Shown here piece after piece: positions 18,744-28,431 of a stretch of DNA of 32,460 bases. This DNA comes from Marivivens sp. (GTDB lineage: Bacteria; Pseudomonadota; Alphaproteobacteria; Rhodobacterales; Rhodobacteraceae). Where the stretch lies: the NCBI GenBank assembly GCA_023254495.1, contig JALRLK010000061.1:1-32460 (forward strand), given 5' to 3'. Positions within the stretch are counted from its first letter, which is position 1, and every line of letters starts with the position of its first letter. Position numbers and translations under genes: made by a program. The notes under the pieces were generated by a model, which ran no database searches, was not told the DNA's origin, and worked only from the letters and a program-made list of their open reading frames with translations.

Positions 18744-19460
18744 TCAGTGGGAAAAAGCGAGCATTTCCAGAATCAGAGCAGCGCTCAGAAAGGCCCACTC
18801 TTTCGCCAAAGACGCGGCCGCGGCTTCCTCGTCATGGCCCCATTGTTCGATCTGAAACTCTTCGTCGATTCGAGAGAGTGCCCATGCCGTTTGCGAAGAA
18901 AGATGGCGGTGTAAAACCGCAAGCGCGAGAACGAGAGAGCCCGAGATTGTCACCAGATCATGAAGTGCTGCGACCCCAAATGAATCGAGTCGTTCGATCT
19001 CGTTGGCCAACTTGGCAAGGCTTTGAGCGGGTTGTTCGACGTGCATGACCCCTTGGCCGCTTGCCAGTGGCGCGGCGAGTTGCTGGTCACACCAGCTCAG
19101 GATCGGATCCCACGCCGATGCCTGACGCTGGACAAGCTCCTGCGGGCCGATTGCGCGGTAGCATAGCAGGTCATGCCCGCCGTAATCGGCAAGCATCCGG
19201 CACACCTCGGCCTTTTGCGGCGTCACCTTGTCGATCGCGGCATTGGCCGAGCGCGTCACCGGCATCGTGCGGGGATCGACCTCTTTCTCCTGCGCCTGCC
19301 ATTCGGCGGCGATGGCTTCGGCCATGGCGCGGGTCGGAACAACAAGCCGCGCCTTGGCGGGCGTCTTGACCGCACGACCATCGAGGAGAACGGTGAAGCC
19401 GCCTTCGGCCTCAACAACCGTGGCCTCTTTCCAGAACCGTTTGGGTTTCCAGTTGCTCAT
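18744..19460 (-). CDS. ATP12-family F1-ATPase assembly chaperone
   Basis: KRFWKEATVVEAEGGFTVLLDGRAVKTPAKARLVVPT ... WDPILSWCDQQL ... SGSLVLALAV, ATP12 signature. Confidence 0.9.
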   Translation of the reverse strand: MSNWKPKRFWKEATVVEAEGGFTVLLDGRAVKTPAKARLVVPTRAMAEAIAAEWQAQEKEVDPRTMPVTRSANAAIDKVTPQKAEVCRMLADYGGHDLLCYRAIGPQELVQRQASAWDPILSWCDQQLAAPLASGQGVMHVEQPAQSLAKLANEIERLDSFGVAALHDLVTISGSLVLALAVLHRHLSSQTAWALSRIDEEFQIEQWGHDEEAAAASLAKEWAFLSAALILEMLAFSH

Positions 19461-20134
19461 AGATTTGGTCCGATCAGTTGGTCGATCACGTTTGGAAGTT
19501 CGTCGAAATGCCTCAGGATCGCGTCGGCCGCAAGCCTTTCGACGGGGTGAAACCCCCAGCAAACGCCCACCCCGCGCACCGAAGCCGCTCGCGCCATTTC
19601 CATATCAAAGCTGGTATCGCCGACCATCGCAGCCCGCGCCGGGGCGACACCGGTCTCGGCCAGCGCGGCGAGGATCATTGAAGGGTCGGGCTTGGAGGGG
19701 TGATCGTCGGCGCATTGGATGCTGTCGAACATACCCTCCAGCCCATGCGCTTCGATCAACCCATCGATCCCCCGCCGCGATTTTCCGGTGGCAAGCGCCA
19801 GCGCCGTGCCGGGATCGGAACGGAGCCGCTCAAGCACCTCACGCGCACCGGCATAGAAGGGGCTGGTGACCGCATCGCCCAGCCGCAGCCGCCCCTCGCG
19901 ATAGGCGCCGCGATAGAGCGCGAGCGCCGTGGTCTGCGTTTCTGCGTCGGCTTCGGGCAAGAGGATCGGGATGATCTTTTCAAGTGACAGGCCGGTGAGC
20001 GAGATCACCCGCTCCTGCGGCGGCAGGGGGTGGCCTATTCCTTCAAACATCGCCTGAAACGTTGCCCAAAGGTGCGCACGGCTATCGACGAGCGTGCCAT
20101 CGACGTCAAAGATCACCAGACGGCGATCAGGCAT
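19457..20134 (-). CDS. HAD-superfamily hydrolase (phosphoglycolate phosphatase-like)
   Basis: FDVDGTLVDSR, ALATGKSRRGID, KPDPSMIL, MVGDTSFDMEMA. Start at MPDRRLVIFD; overlaps neighbours on both sides. Confidence 0.88.
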   Translation of the reverse strand: MPDRRLVIFDVDGTLVDSRAHLWATFQAMFEGIGHPLPPQERVISLTGLSLEKIIPILLPEADAETQTTALALYRGAYREGRLRLGDAVTSPFYAGAREVLERLRSDPGTALALATGKSRRGIDGLIEAHGLEGMFDSIQCADDHPSKPDPSMILAALAETGVAPARAAMVGDTSFDMEMARAASVRGVGVCWGFHPVERLAADAILRHFDELPNVIDQLIGPNL

Positions 20135-21182
20135 CGGGCATGTTGAAGGGATCGAGCGGCGCGTGGGTGACATCCCAGCCGACGTAATCCCACGTCTGCT
20201 GCATATGCGGCGGCAGCGGCGCGGTGATAGTGATCTCTTTCTTGGTGATCGGATGCTCGAAGATGATCGTCCGCGCGTGCAGGTGCAGCTTGTTCGAGAT
20301 CCCGTCGCCGCCGATCCCCGCGCCCCAGCCATCGCCAAGGTTTTCCTGCTGCGAGCCGCCATATTTGCCATCGCCGAGGATCGGGTGGCCGATCTCGGCG
20401 ATATGGGCGCGAAGCTGGTGGGTGCGGCCGGTGATCGGCACCAGGGCAAGCCAGGCCATGCGGCTGCCCAGATTGGTCAGCACGGCATAGTCAGTATGGG
20501 CGCGTTTAGCGCCTTCGGTCGTAGCCACCTCATTCGGGTGAATACAGCGCATCTTCTCGGCCTCGCCGCCACGTCCGCGGCCCGGAGCCTTCACGAGGCC
20601 ATATTTGATCGAGCCCGCCCGCGGATAGGGAACGCCGGCAACCGCCGCCCAATAGATCTTGCGCACGTTGCGATGCCTGAGCGCCTCGGACAGCGCCCGC
20701 GCCACGCGGTCGGTGCGGGCGAGAAGAAGAACGCCCGAGGTATCCTTGTCGAGCCGGTGCACGAGCTTGGGACGATCTTTGTAGCCGAACATCAAGGCCT
20801 CGGTCAGGCCATCGACGTGGCGATCCCCCTGCCCCGAGCCGCCTTGGCTCGGCAGGCCCGAGGGCTTGTTGAGGGCGATGATATGCTCGTCTTTCCAGAT
20901 CACGCAGGCCTTGATCATCTCCGCATCAGACTTGGTGATCTTGCGGACATATTTCGGCGCGGGCGTTTCCGCCTCTTCGCCCAAGGGCGGAATGCGGACC
21001 TTTTGCCCCGCCTCAAGGCGGGTGGCGGTTTTGACCCTGCCGCCATCGACGCGCAGCTCGCCCTTGCGACACATCTTTTCGATGCGGCCCTGCGTCAGAA
21101 GCGGGAAATGCTTGCGCATCCAGCGATCGAGCCGCTGATCGCCCTCGTCTTCGCCGACGATCTTGGTTTGAACTCCGCTCAT
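20127..21182 (-). CDS. rluC: RluC/RluD-family pseudouridine synthase
   Basis: S4-like N-terminus (RLDRWMRKHFPLLTQGRIEKMCRKGELRVDG); catalytic motif HRLDKDTSGVLLLAR; GRTHQLRAHIAEIGHPILGD. Confidence 0.9.
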   Translation of the reverse strand: MSGVQTKIVGEDEGDQRLDRWMRKHFPLLTQGRIEKMCRKGELRVDGGRVKTATRLEAGQKVRIPPLGEEAETPAPKYVRKITKSDAEMIKACVIWKDEHIIALNKPSGLPSQGGSGQGDRHVDGLTEALMFGYKDRPKLVHRLDKDTSGVLLLARTDRVARALSEALRHRNVRKIYWAAVAGVPYPRAGSIKYGLVKAPGRGRGGEAEKMRCIHPNEVATTEGAKRAHTDYAVLTNLGSRMAWLALVPITGRTHQLRAHIAEIGHPILGDGKYGGSQQENLGDGWGAGIGGDGISNKLHLHARTIIFEHPITKKEITITAPLPPHMQQTWDYVGWDVTHAPLDPFNMPDA

Positions 21183-21556
21183 GCGAAAACCCCCCGCGCA
21201 ACAGCTATTCCGGCGATCAGGCCCGCAATCCCGAGCACCACCGAGCCGAACACATAGCCCCCCGCCTGAAGATAGGCGCCCCGCTCATAAAGCGTGTAGG
21301 CATCGAGCGAGAAGGCAGAAAAGGTCGTATAGCCACCCAGAACGCCGGTCATCAGAAACGGCGCAATGCGCGTGCCCCCCTTGTGGGCGAGGATCACCAC
21401 CAGCGCCCCCATCAGGAACGATCCAAAGAGGTTGGCCGCGACCGTCCCCCACGGGAAACCCGGCCCCACGAGGCGCATCACGGCCACGTTGGTCAGATAG
21501 CGCCCGGATGCGCCGATTGCGCCGCCGAGGGCCACGGAGAGAAGGCTTGTCATCAT
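21179..21556 (-). CDS. crcB: fluoride efflux transporter CrcB/Fluc
   Basis: GGAIGASGRYLTN, WGTVAANLFGSFLMG, GVLGGYTTFSAFSLD. Confidence 0.94.
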   Translation of the reverse strand: MMTSLLSVALGGAIGASGRYLTNVAVMRLVGPGFPWGTVAANLFGSFLMGALVVILAHKGGTRIAPFLMTGVLGGYTTFSAFSLDAYTLYERGAYLQAGGYVFGSVVLGIAGLIAGIAVARGVFA

Positions 21557-21587
21557 GGCTGTCCCTTGGCCCCTCCGGCCCGCAGAG

Positions 21588-22910
21588 TCAATTGCGGCGC
21601 TTGTCCGATTGGCGTTTGGCGCGCAGGCCCGCGAAGAAATCGACCCGTTTCTTCAGCTCGCGCTCAAACCCGCGATCGACCGGCTGATAATAGACCGGAC
21701 GCTTCATCGTCTCGGGGAAATAGTTTTGCCCCGAGAATCCGTCCTCAGCATCGTGGTCATAGGCATAGCCCGCGCCATAGCCCTGCTGCTCCATGAGCCG
21801 CGTCGGCGCGTTGAGGATATGCTTGGGCGGTGGCTCCGATCCTGTCTTGCGCGCCGCGTCCATCGCTGCTTTGAAGCCCACGTAGCCCGCGTTGGATTTC
21901 GGCGCGAGTGCGAGATAGATCACCGCCTGCGCCAGCGCGAGCTCGCCCTCGGGGCTGCCGAGGCGCTCGTAGGTTTCCCAGGCGTGCAGGCAGATCGTCT
22001 GCGCCTGCGGGTCGGCCAGCGCGATATCCTCGACAGCCATCCGCGTGAGGCGGCGGGCGAGAAAGCGGGGGTCTTCACCCCCTGCCAGCATCCGCGAGAA
22101 CCAATAGAGCGCAGCATCGGGATCCGAGCCGCGGATGGATTTGTGGAGCGCAGAGATGAGGTTGTAATGCTCGTCGCCCGACTTGTCGTATTTCGCGGCC
22201 CGCTTCATCAGGCGCTTGGTCAGCGCCTCGGTGCCGAGCTTGCCGTCGATCTTCCACGCGGTGACCTGTTCGATCAGGTTGAGCAGTGCCCGCCCGTCGC
22301 CATCGGCCATCTCCAAGAGCGCCTCACGCGCAGGGCCATCGAGCGGCAGGGCGCGGCCAAGCTCATGTTCGGCGCGTTGGGCAAGGCGTTCGAGATCGGC
22401 CAGCGTCAGGCGGTTCAGGACCAAGACCTGCGCGCGGCTCAGAAGAGCGGCGTTCAGCTCGAAGCTTGGGTTCTCGGTTGTGGCGCCGACAAGGAGGATG
22501 GTGCCGTCTTCCATATGCGGCAGGAAACCGTCTTGCTGCGCCTTGTTGAAGCGGTGGATCTCGTCGACGAACAGGAGCGTGCCCGTGCCGTTGCGGCGGC
22601 GCAGTTTGGCCGCTTCGAACACCTTGCGAAGCTCCGGCACGCCAGTGAAAATCGCGCTGATCTGTTCGAAATGCAGGTCGGTCTCGCGGGCCAGAAGGCG
22701 GGCGATGGTCGTCTTGCCGACGCCGGGCGGGCCCCAGAGGATCAGGGACGAGAGCGAGCCCGAGGCCAGCATGATGCCCAAGGGCGCATCGGGGCCAAGC
22801 ACCTGCTCTTGCCCTATCACCTCGCCAAGCGCGCGCGGCCTCAGCCTGTCGGCCAGGGGGCGCGGGGCGTTGGGGGCCGAGTCGGGGCCAGTGTCGAAAA
22901 GATCGGGCAT
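21588..22910 (-). CDS. rarA: replication-associated recombination protein A (AAA ATPase)
   Basis: LADRLRPRALGEVIGQEQVLGPDAPL, WGPPGVGKTTIARLLA, FVDEIHRFNKAQQD, GATTENPSFELN. Confidence 0.95.
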   Translation of the reverse strand: MPDLFDTGPDSAPNAPRPLADRLRPRALGEVIGQEQVLGPDAPLGIMLASGSLSSLILWGPPGVGKTTIARLLARETDLHFEQISAIFTGVPELRKVFEAAKLRRRNGTGTLLFVDEIHRFNKAQQDGFLPHMEDGTILLVGATTENPSFELNAALLSRAQVLVLNRLTLADLERLAQRAEHELGRALPLDGPAREALLEMADGDGRALLNLIEQVTAWKIDGKLGTEALTKRLMKRAAKYDKSGDEHYNLISALHKSIRGSDPDAALYWFSRMLAGGEDPRFLARRLTRMAVEDIALADPQAQTICLHAWETYERLGSPEGELALAQAVIYLALAPKSNAGYVGFKAAMDAARKTGSEPPPKHILNAPTRLMEQQGYGAGYAYDHDAEDGFSGQNYFPETMKRPVYYQPVDRGFERELKKRVDFFAGLRAKRQSDKRRN

Positions 22911-22974
22911 GAGCGCAGCCTAGGTCTGGCGGGGCGGGTTGGGAAGAGCGGGCGAAAGCCTCTGGCCCAAAGAA

Positions 22975-23000
22975 AAAGCCCCGCGAAACCGCGGGGCTTT
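22975..23000 (-). terminator. intrinsic terminator of the alpha operon (after rplQ)
   Basis: Minus strand AAAGCCCCGCG-GTTT-CGCGGGGCTTTTTCTTT: 11-bp stem followed by a T-rich tract. Confidence 0.92.
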
Positions 23001-23023
23001 CGGCCTTGCCTTGCGGCTTCGGC

Positions 23024-23452
23024 TTATTCTTCGGCGTCGGCCATCGCTTCTTCGGCCTCAAGGCGGGCCTTGTCAGCGGCGCCTTTGGCGGCCGGGTCAC
23101 GGTCGACAAGCTCGATGATCGCCATCGGAGCCATGTCGCCATAACGGAAGCCGGCTTTCAGCACGCGGCTGTAGCCGCCGTTGCGGTCTTTGTAGCGCGG
23201 GCCGAGGACTTCAAACAGCTTGGCGACGTCCTTGTCTTCCTTGAGCTGCGAAGCCGCGATGCGGCGGGCGTGAAGATCGCCCTTCTTGCCTAGGGTGATC
23301 AGCTTGTCGATGACGCGCTTGAGTTCCTTGGCTTTGGGAAGGGTGGTCTTGATCTGTTCGTGTTCGATGAGCGAGCCGGCCATGTTGGCGAACAGCGCTT
23401 TGCGGTGTTCGTGGGTCCGGTTTAGGCGGCGGTATCCGCGGGCGTGACGCAT
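23024..23452 (-). CDS. rplQ: 50S ribosomal protein L17
   Basis: [64 protein letters not shown]. Confidence 0.97.
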   Translation of the reverse strand: MRHARGYRRLNRTHEHRKALFANMAGSLIEHEQIKTTLPKAKELKRVIDKLITLGKKGDLHARRIAASQLKEDKDVAKLFEVLGPRYKDRNGGYSRVLKAGFRYGDMAPMAIIELVDRDPAAKGAADKARLEAEEAMADAEE

Positions 23453-23562
23453 TTTCTAGTCTCCAATTTGTGCCCTCTACGGGCGGTTTTGCTTTGTCTG
23501 GCCCCTGATGCGTGTCGGGGGCTCTCCTTGGGGCGCTTGGGCCCGGGTCTTGGTGTGCCGGA

Positions 23563-23610
23563 CTGAAGCCCGGCCTACCGGTTCGTCGCGGGGTGTAGGC
23601 CGGGCTTCAG
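23563..23610. repeat. REP/BIME-like inverted pair of GTAG-headed palindromes
   Basis: CTGAAGCCCGGCCTAC (23563-23578) and GTAGGCCGGGCTTCAG (23595-23610): perfect 16-bp inverted repeat. Each unit also folds on itself (GGCCGGGCT-TC-AGCCCGGCC, extending to about 23617). Confidence 0.75.
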
Positions 23611-23624
23611 CCCGGCCGTCCCGA

Positions 23625-24641
23625 TCAGAACGCGTCTTCGAATTTCTTGGCGAGATCCTCGATGTTCTCTGGCGGCCAATCCTCGACATCCATGCCGAGG
23701 TGCAGGCCCATGCCCGAGAGCACTTCCTTGATCTCGTTAAGCGACTTGCGGCCGAAGTTCGGGGTGCGGAGCATCTCGGCTTCGGTTTTCTGGATCAGGT
23801 CGCCGATGTAGACGATGTTGTCGTTCTTCAGGCAGTTGGCCGAACGCACCGAAAGCTCGAGCTCGTCAACCTTCTTGAGAAGGAGCGGGTTGAACTCGAG
23901 GCCGTCATCGTCGGACGAGGACGAGGCGCTTTCCGGCTCGTCGAAGTTGACGAAGATCGACAGCTGATCCTGAATGATGCGGGCGGCATAGGCCACGGCA
24001 TCATCGGGGGTCAGCGAACCGTCGGTTTCGACCTTCATGGTCAGCTTGTCATAGTCCAGAACCTGGCCTTCGCGGGTCGGCTGGACATCGTAGCTGACCT
24101 TCTTGACCGGCGAATAGATCGCGTCGATCGAGATCATGCCGATCGGGGCGTCTTCGGGCTTGTTCTTGTCAGCCGAGACATAGCCCTTGCCGGTGTTGAC
24201 GGTCAGTTCCATGTAAAGGTCGGCGCCGTCGTCGAGGTGGCAGATCACGTGATCCTTGTTGAGGATCTCGATGCCCGCGCTTTCCGAGATGTCGCCAGCG
24301 GTGACAACGCCCGGACCCTTGGCCTGAACCGAGAGGCGCTTGGGGCCTTCGACATCCATGCGGATGGCAACGCCCTTGAGGTTGAGTACGATGTCGGTGA
24401 CGTCTTCACGGACGCCCGAGACCGAGGAGAACTCGTGCAGCACATTGTCGATCTGAACGGCGGTGATGGCCGCGCCTTGCAGCGACGACATCAGCACGCG
24501 GCGCAGCGCGTTGCCGAGGGTCAGACCAAAGCCGCGCTCGAGCGGTTCGGCAATGACAGTGGCCTGGCGCTGGGGATCGTTGCCCGGCTTGACTTCAAGC
24601 TGGGTCGGCTTGATCAGTTCTGCCCAATTCTTGTGGATCAT
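23625..24641 (-). CDS. rpoA: DNA-directed RNA polymerase subunit alpha
   Basis: [17 protein letters not shown]..., [27 protein letters not shown]-terminal [47 protein letters not shown]. Confidence 0.97.
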   Translation of the reverse strand: MIHKNWAELIKPTQLEVKPGNDPQRQATVIAEPLERGFGLTLGNALRRVLMSSLQGAAITAVQIDNVLHEFSSVSGVREDVTDIVLNLKGVAIRMDVEGPKRLSVQAKGPGVVTAGDISESAGIEILNKDHVICHLDDGADLYMELTVNTGKGYVSADKNKPEDAPIGMISIDAIYSPVKKVSYDVQPTREGQVLDYDKLTMKVETDGSLTPDDAVAYAARIIQDQLSIFVNFDEPESASSSSDDDGLEFNPLLLKKVDELELSVRSANCLKNDNIVYIGDLIQKTEAEMLRTPNFGRKSLNEIKEVLSGMGLHLGMDVEDWPPENIEDLAKKFEDAF

Positions 24642-24710
24642 GCGTCCCTCCATCCTTGTCAGCCTTCCATGTCCTAAAAAGGCCGACGCCCGAGGTTTCA
24701 AAATGAGGGA

Positions 24711-24738
24711 CTGGGGCCGTGGAAAACCACAGCCCCAG
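24711..24738 (-). other. stable hairpin in the rpsK-rpoA intergenic region
   Basis: Minus strand CTGGGGCTGTGG-TTTT-CCACGGCCCCAG: 12 paired positions with one G-U pair. No U-tract. Confidence 0.7.
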
Positions 24739-24753
24739 CCTAACTAAAATGCC

Positions 24754-25146
24754 TTAAACGCGGCGGCGCTTCGGCGGCCGGCAGCCGTTGTGGGCAAGCG
24801 GGGTCACATCGCGGATCGCGGTGATGTTGAAGCCCACGGCAGCCAGAGCGCGCAGCGCCGATTCACGGCCCGAACCGGGGCCCTGAACTTCGACTTCCAG
24901 CGTCTTGACGCCATGTTCCTGAGCCTTCTTGCCGGCATCTTCAGCGGCCATCTGGGCGGCGTAGGGGGTCGACTTGCGCGAGCCCTTGAAGCCCATCGTG
25001 CCAGCCGACGACCACGAGATCGCGTTGCCCTGCACGTCAGAGATCAGGATTTTGGTGTTGTTGAACGACGAGTTCACATGAGCAACGCCAGCGGCGATGT
25101 TCTTGGAAACTTTTTTCTTACCGCCACGGCGGGTATCGCGTGCCAT
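24754..25146 (-). CDS. rpsK: 30S ribosomal protein S11
   Basis: [44 protein letters not shown] and [23 protein letters not shown]. Confidence 0.97.
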   Translation of the reverse strand: MARDTRRGGKKKVSKNIAAGVAHVNSSFNNTKILISDVQGNAISWSSAGTMGFKGSRKSTPYAAQMAAEDAGKKAQEHGVKTLEVEVQGPGSGRESALRALAAVGFNITAIRDVTPLAHNGCRPPKRRRV

Positions 25147-25160
25147 TGGTCAGCTCTCCC

Positions 25161-25529
25161 TTACTTCTTCTTACCGGCGATGGCCTTTGCGGGGCCTTTG
25201 CGGGTACGGGCGTTGGTGTGGGTGCGCTGGCCGCGAACCGGCAGGTTGCGACGGTGACGCAGGCCGCGGTAGCAGCCGAGGTCCATCAGACGCTTGACGT
25301 TCATCGAAACTTCGCGACGCAGGTCGCCTTCGACAGTCAGGTTGGCGTCGATGTATTCGCGGATAGCGAGAACTTCGGCGTCGGAGAGATCGTTCACCCG
25401 GCGGGAGAGGTCGATCTTGACGGCTTCGCAGATCTCGTTGGCGACGGCGGGGCCGATGCCGTGAATATATTGAAGGGCGATGAGAACCCGCTTTCCAGTC
25501 GGGATGTTTACGCCGGCGATACGTGCCAC
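25161..25529 (-). CDS. rpsM: 30S ribosomal protein S13
   Basis: [26 protein letters not shown] and [28 protein letters not shown]. Confidence 0.97.
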   Translation of the reverse strand: MARIAGVNIPTGKRVLIALQYIHGIGPAVANEICEAVKIDLSRRVNDLSDAEVLAIREYIDANLTVEGDLRREVSMNVKRLMDLGCYRGLRHRRNLPVRGQRTHTNARTRKGPAKAIAGKKK

Positions 25530-25683
25530 GTGTGGTATCCTTTCGTTGCGGTTCCGTGATACCGGAACCTTTTTTCACAACTGAGGCCCGAGAGGCTTAC
25601 TCACGGGCCGCTGTCATTCGAGGTGATCATTAGAGCCGGGCGCGACCCGAATCCAAAGACTTGATTCCCTTGCGGGATGGGGC

Positions 25684-25712
25684 TGTCTAGGGGCTGATCG
25701 CTTGGTGGTCAA
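25684..25712 (-). promoter_or_regulatory. candidate sigma70 promoter for rpsM-rpsK-rpoA-rplQ
   Basis: Minus strand TTGACC (25712-25707), 17-nt spacer, TAGACA (25689-25684), about 155 nt before rpsM. Confidence 0.45.
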
Positions 25713-25723
25713 GCCCCTCTTGT

Positions 25724-26371
25724 TCAGCCAAGCGCCTTGGCGATCGAGGCCGAAACCTCGTTCATGCTGGCAAGGCCGTCGACAGACTTGAGCGCGCCTT
25801 TGGCGTAGTAATAGCCGATGAGCGGCGAGGTCTGTTTGTAATAGGCCAGAAGACGGGTCTTGAGGCTTTCCTCATTGTCGTCGGCGCGGCGCTTGAACTC
25901 GGCCTTCTGCCCGCAGCTGGTGCAGACATGATCGGCCGGGATCGGCTTGGTGTTGTCGTTGTAGACTTCACCACAGTTGCCGCAGGTCGAACGGGCGGTG
26001 ATGCGCGAGACGAGGGCCGCGTCGTCCACCTGCATCTCGATCACCGCATCAAGCGGCTCGCCAAGCTCTGCAAGCAAAGCGCCAAGCGCGTCGGCCTGCG
26101 CCAGCGTGCGGGGGAAGCCGTCGAAGATATAGCCGCCGCCAGCCTTGCCGCTGGTCAGCTGTTCGCGGATCAGGCCGATCACGATCTCGTCGGTCACGAG
26201 ATGGCCCTTGTCCATCACCTCGGCAACCATTTTGCCCATCTCGGTGCCGCTGGTGCGGGCTTCGCGGAGCATATCGCCCGTTGAAAGCTGAACCATATTA
26301 CGCCCCTCAACGAGGATACGCGCCTGTGTTCCTTTGCCCGCGCCGGGCGGTCCGAGAAGAATGATGTTCAT
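25724..26371 (-). CDS. adk: adenylate kinase (Zn-type LID)
   Basis: [52 protein letters not shown] with two CxxC pairs. Confidence 0.97.
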   Translation of the reverse strand: MNIILLGPPGAGKGTQARILVEGRNMVQLSTGDMLREARTSGTEMGKMVAEVMDKGHLVTDEIVIGLIREQLTSGKAGGGYIFDGFPRTLAQADALGALLAELGEPLDAVIEMQVDDAALVSRITARSTCGNCGEVYNDNTKPIPADHVCTSCGQKAEFKRRADDNEESLKTRLLAYYKQTSPLIGYYYAKGALKSVDGLASMNEVSASIAKALG

Positions 26372-27732
26372 CGACGAGCGGGTCCCTTGGTCCGTTTCTT
26401 GTCGCCACGCTTGCCGCGCAGCTGCGATTTTTCAATGAGCCCTTCATACTGATGGGCCAGCAGATGCGATTGGATCTGCTGAATCGTATCCATGCCGACA
26501 GACACGATAATCAGGACGGATGTACCGCCAAAGTAGAAGGGAATCGACAGCTGAGAGCGCAGGATCTCAGGCATGAGACAAACTAGCGCAAGGTAGCCCG
26601 AACCCAGAACGAGGATGCGGCGCACCACATAGTCGAGGTATTCAGCAGTGCGCTTGCCGGGGCGGATGCCGGGGACAAAGCCGTTCTGGTTCTTCAGGTT
26701 GTCGGCAACCTCATCTGTCTTGAAGGCCACTTCCGCAGTGTAGAAGTAGGTGAAGAAGATGATCATGGCCGTGAAGAACAGCAGATAAAGCGGCTGGCCG
26801 GGGCCGAAATAGGCGAGGATCGTCGACATGATTGGGCCGGTCGAGCCGCCCGAGAAGGTCGAGAGCGTGGTCGGCAGCAAAAGAAGCGCCGAGGCAAAGA
26901 TCGCCGGGATAACGCCAGCGGGGTTGACCTTGATCGGCAGGTGGCTCGAGCCGCCATCATAGATCTTCATGCCCACCTGACGGCGGGGATACTGGATATG
27001 GATCTTGCGCAGGCTGCGCTCCATGAAGACGACGAAGGTCAGGACAACGGCCAGCATCACCAGAACGCCAACGATCACGCCGGGGCTGACAGCGCCCGAA
27101 CGGCCTTGGCTCAGGAACTGAGCGGCGGCGGCGGGGATCTCGGCGACGATGCCTACGAAGATGATGAGCGAGATGCCGTTGCCGATGCCGCGGCTGGTGA
27201 TCTGCTCGCCGAGCCACATCAGGAACATGGTGCCACCGACGAGGGTGATGATGCAGGAGACGAGGAAGAAGATGCCCGGATCCGAAACCAGATCGCCGGC
27301 CTCGAGGCTTGCGGCCAGCGCATATGCTTGGAACGTGGCCAGAACCACGGTACCATAGCGGGTATACTGGTTGAGCTTCTTGCGGCCGGTCTCGCCTTCC
27401 TTCTTCAGCTGCTTCCACGGCTCGTACATGGAGCCCATCAGCTGAACGATGATCGAGGCGGAAATATAGGGCATGATCCCGAGGGCAAAGATGCCCATGC
27501 GGCTCAGCGCGCCGCCGGTAAACATCGACAGGATGCCGCCGATGCCTGAAGCCGCGCTTTCCATGAATTCACGCAGGGCTGCACCGTCGATACCGGGAAC
27601 GGGAATAAAGGTCCCGAGGCGATAGACGATCAGCATGCCAATCGTGAAGAAAATACGCTGACGAAGCTCGGTCGCCTTGCCAAAGGCCGACCAGCTCAGG
27701 TTGGCGGCCATTTGTTCTGCTGCAGATGCCAT
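26368..27732 (-). CDS. secY: protein translocase subunit SecY
   Basis: 454 aa, 10-TM pattern; [55 protein letters not shown]. Confidence 0.97.
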   Translation of the reverse strand: MASAAEQMAANLSWSAFGKATELRQRIFFTIGMLIVYRLGTFIPVPGIDGAALREFMESAASGIGGILSMFTGGALSRMGIFALGIMPYISASIIVQLMGSMYEPWKQLKKEGETGRKKLNQYTRYGTVVLATFQAYALAASLEAGDLVSDPGIFFLVSCIITLVGGTMFLMWLGEQITSRGIGNGISLIIFVGIVAEIPAAAAQFLSQGRSGAVSPGVIVGVLVMLAVVLTFVVFMERSLRKIHIQYPRRQVGMKIYDGGSSHLPIKVNPAGVIPAIFASALLLLPTTLSTFSGGSTGPIMSTILAYFGPGQPLYLLFFTAMIIFFTYFYTAEVAFKTDEVADNLKNQNGFVPGIRPGKRTAEYLDYVVRRILVLGSGYLALVCLMPEILRSQLSIPFYFGGTSVLIIVSVGMDTIQQIQSHLLAHQYEGLIEKSQLRGKRGDKKRTKGPARR

Positions 27733-27750
27733 TCGGGATCTCTTCCTATG

Positions 27751-27786
27751 AAAAACGCCGCCGGCCGGTTCACCCGGACGGCGGCG
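27751..27786 (-). terminator. intrinsic terminator in the secY leader
   Basis: Minus strand CGCCGCCG-T-CCGG-GTGAA-CCGG-C-CGGCGGCG followed by TTTTT, ending about 19 nt before the secY ATG. Confidence 0.8.
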
Positions 27787-27836
27787 CTGGGAAAACTCTC
27801 AGGTGATGTAGGCCCGCGCAAGCAGGCCCACAACCC

Positions 27837-28307
27837 TTATTCCGCCGCAGTCGCGGTGGTGGTCAGCTTGCCGCCTGCCTTTTCGACCGCCTCGACAGCG
27901 CCTTTCGAAGCGCCGGTGACGGTGATGTTGGCTTTGGCTTTCAGCTCGCCCTTGGCCAGAACGCGGATGCCATCGAGCTTGCGGCGCACGAGGCCCGAAG
28001 CCACGAGGACGTCTTCGGTGATCTCGGCCTTGGCGTCGATCTTCTTGTCGTCGATGAACTTCTGGATCAGGCCCAGGTTGACGATGGCGAAAGCCTTGCG
28101 GTTCGGCTTGTTGAAGCCGCGCTTGGGCAGACGCTGGTAGAGGGGCATCTGGCCGCCTTCGTAGGCGTTCAGAGCCACACCCGAACGGGATTTTTGACCT
28201 TTGATACCACGGCCACCGGTCTTGCCTTTGCCCGAGCCCGGACCACGGCCAACGCGGGTGCGTTTCTTGGCGGCGCCATCATTATCGCGCAGTTCATGAA
28301 GTTTCAT
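27837..28307 (-). CDS. rplO: 50S ribosomal protein L15
   Basis: [65 protein letters not shown]. Confidence 0.97.
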   Translation of the reverse strand: MKLHELRDNDGAAKKRTRVGRGPGSGKGKTGGRGIKGQKSRSGVALNAYEGGQMPLYQRLPKRGFNKPNRKAFAIVNLGLIQKFIDDKKIDAKAEITEDVLVASGLVRRKLDGIRVLAKGELKAKANITVTGASKGAVEAVEKAGGKLTTTATAAE

Positions 28308-28402
28308 TGTCGCTTCTCCTTGCCGGAACTACCCCTCGAGCGACCAAGGGGGCAAACACGGCGTTACAAGTTGATTCTGGGCCCATAGCGGGCCACCGGG
28401 GG

Positions 28403-28431
28403 CGTATAGACGCGGAAATCCCCGGGATCAA
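28403..28431 (-). promoter_or_regulatory. candidate sigma70 promoter for rplO-secY-adk
   Basis: Minus strand TTGATC (28431-28426), 17-nt spacer, TATACG (28408-28403), about 95 nt before rplO. Confidence 0.5.

Noticed and set aside
18736-18755. TTTTCCC-GTCAGT-GGGAAAA inverted repeat at the atp12 stop codon
   Set aside because: Only 7 bp, AT-rich at the ends, overlaps the stop codon and lacks a U-tract; too weak to call a terminator.
20094-21257. 387-aa plus-strand ORF
   Set aside because: Antisense to rluC; no coherent domain.
21555-23144. 529-aa plus-strand ORF
   Set aside because: Antisense to rarA and its intergenic region, crossing the rplQ terminator; shadow ORF despite its length.
23508-24677. 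389-aa plus-strand ORF
   Set aside because: Antisense to rpoA; shadow ORF created by codon bias.
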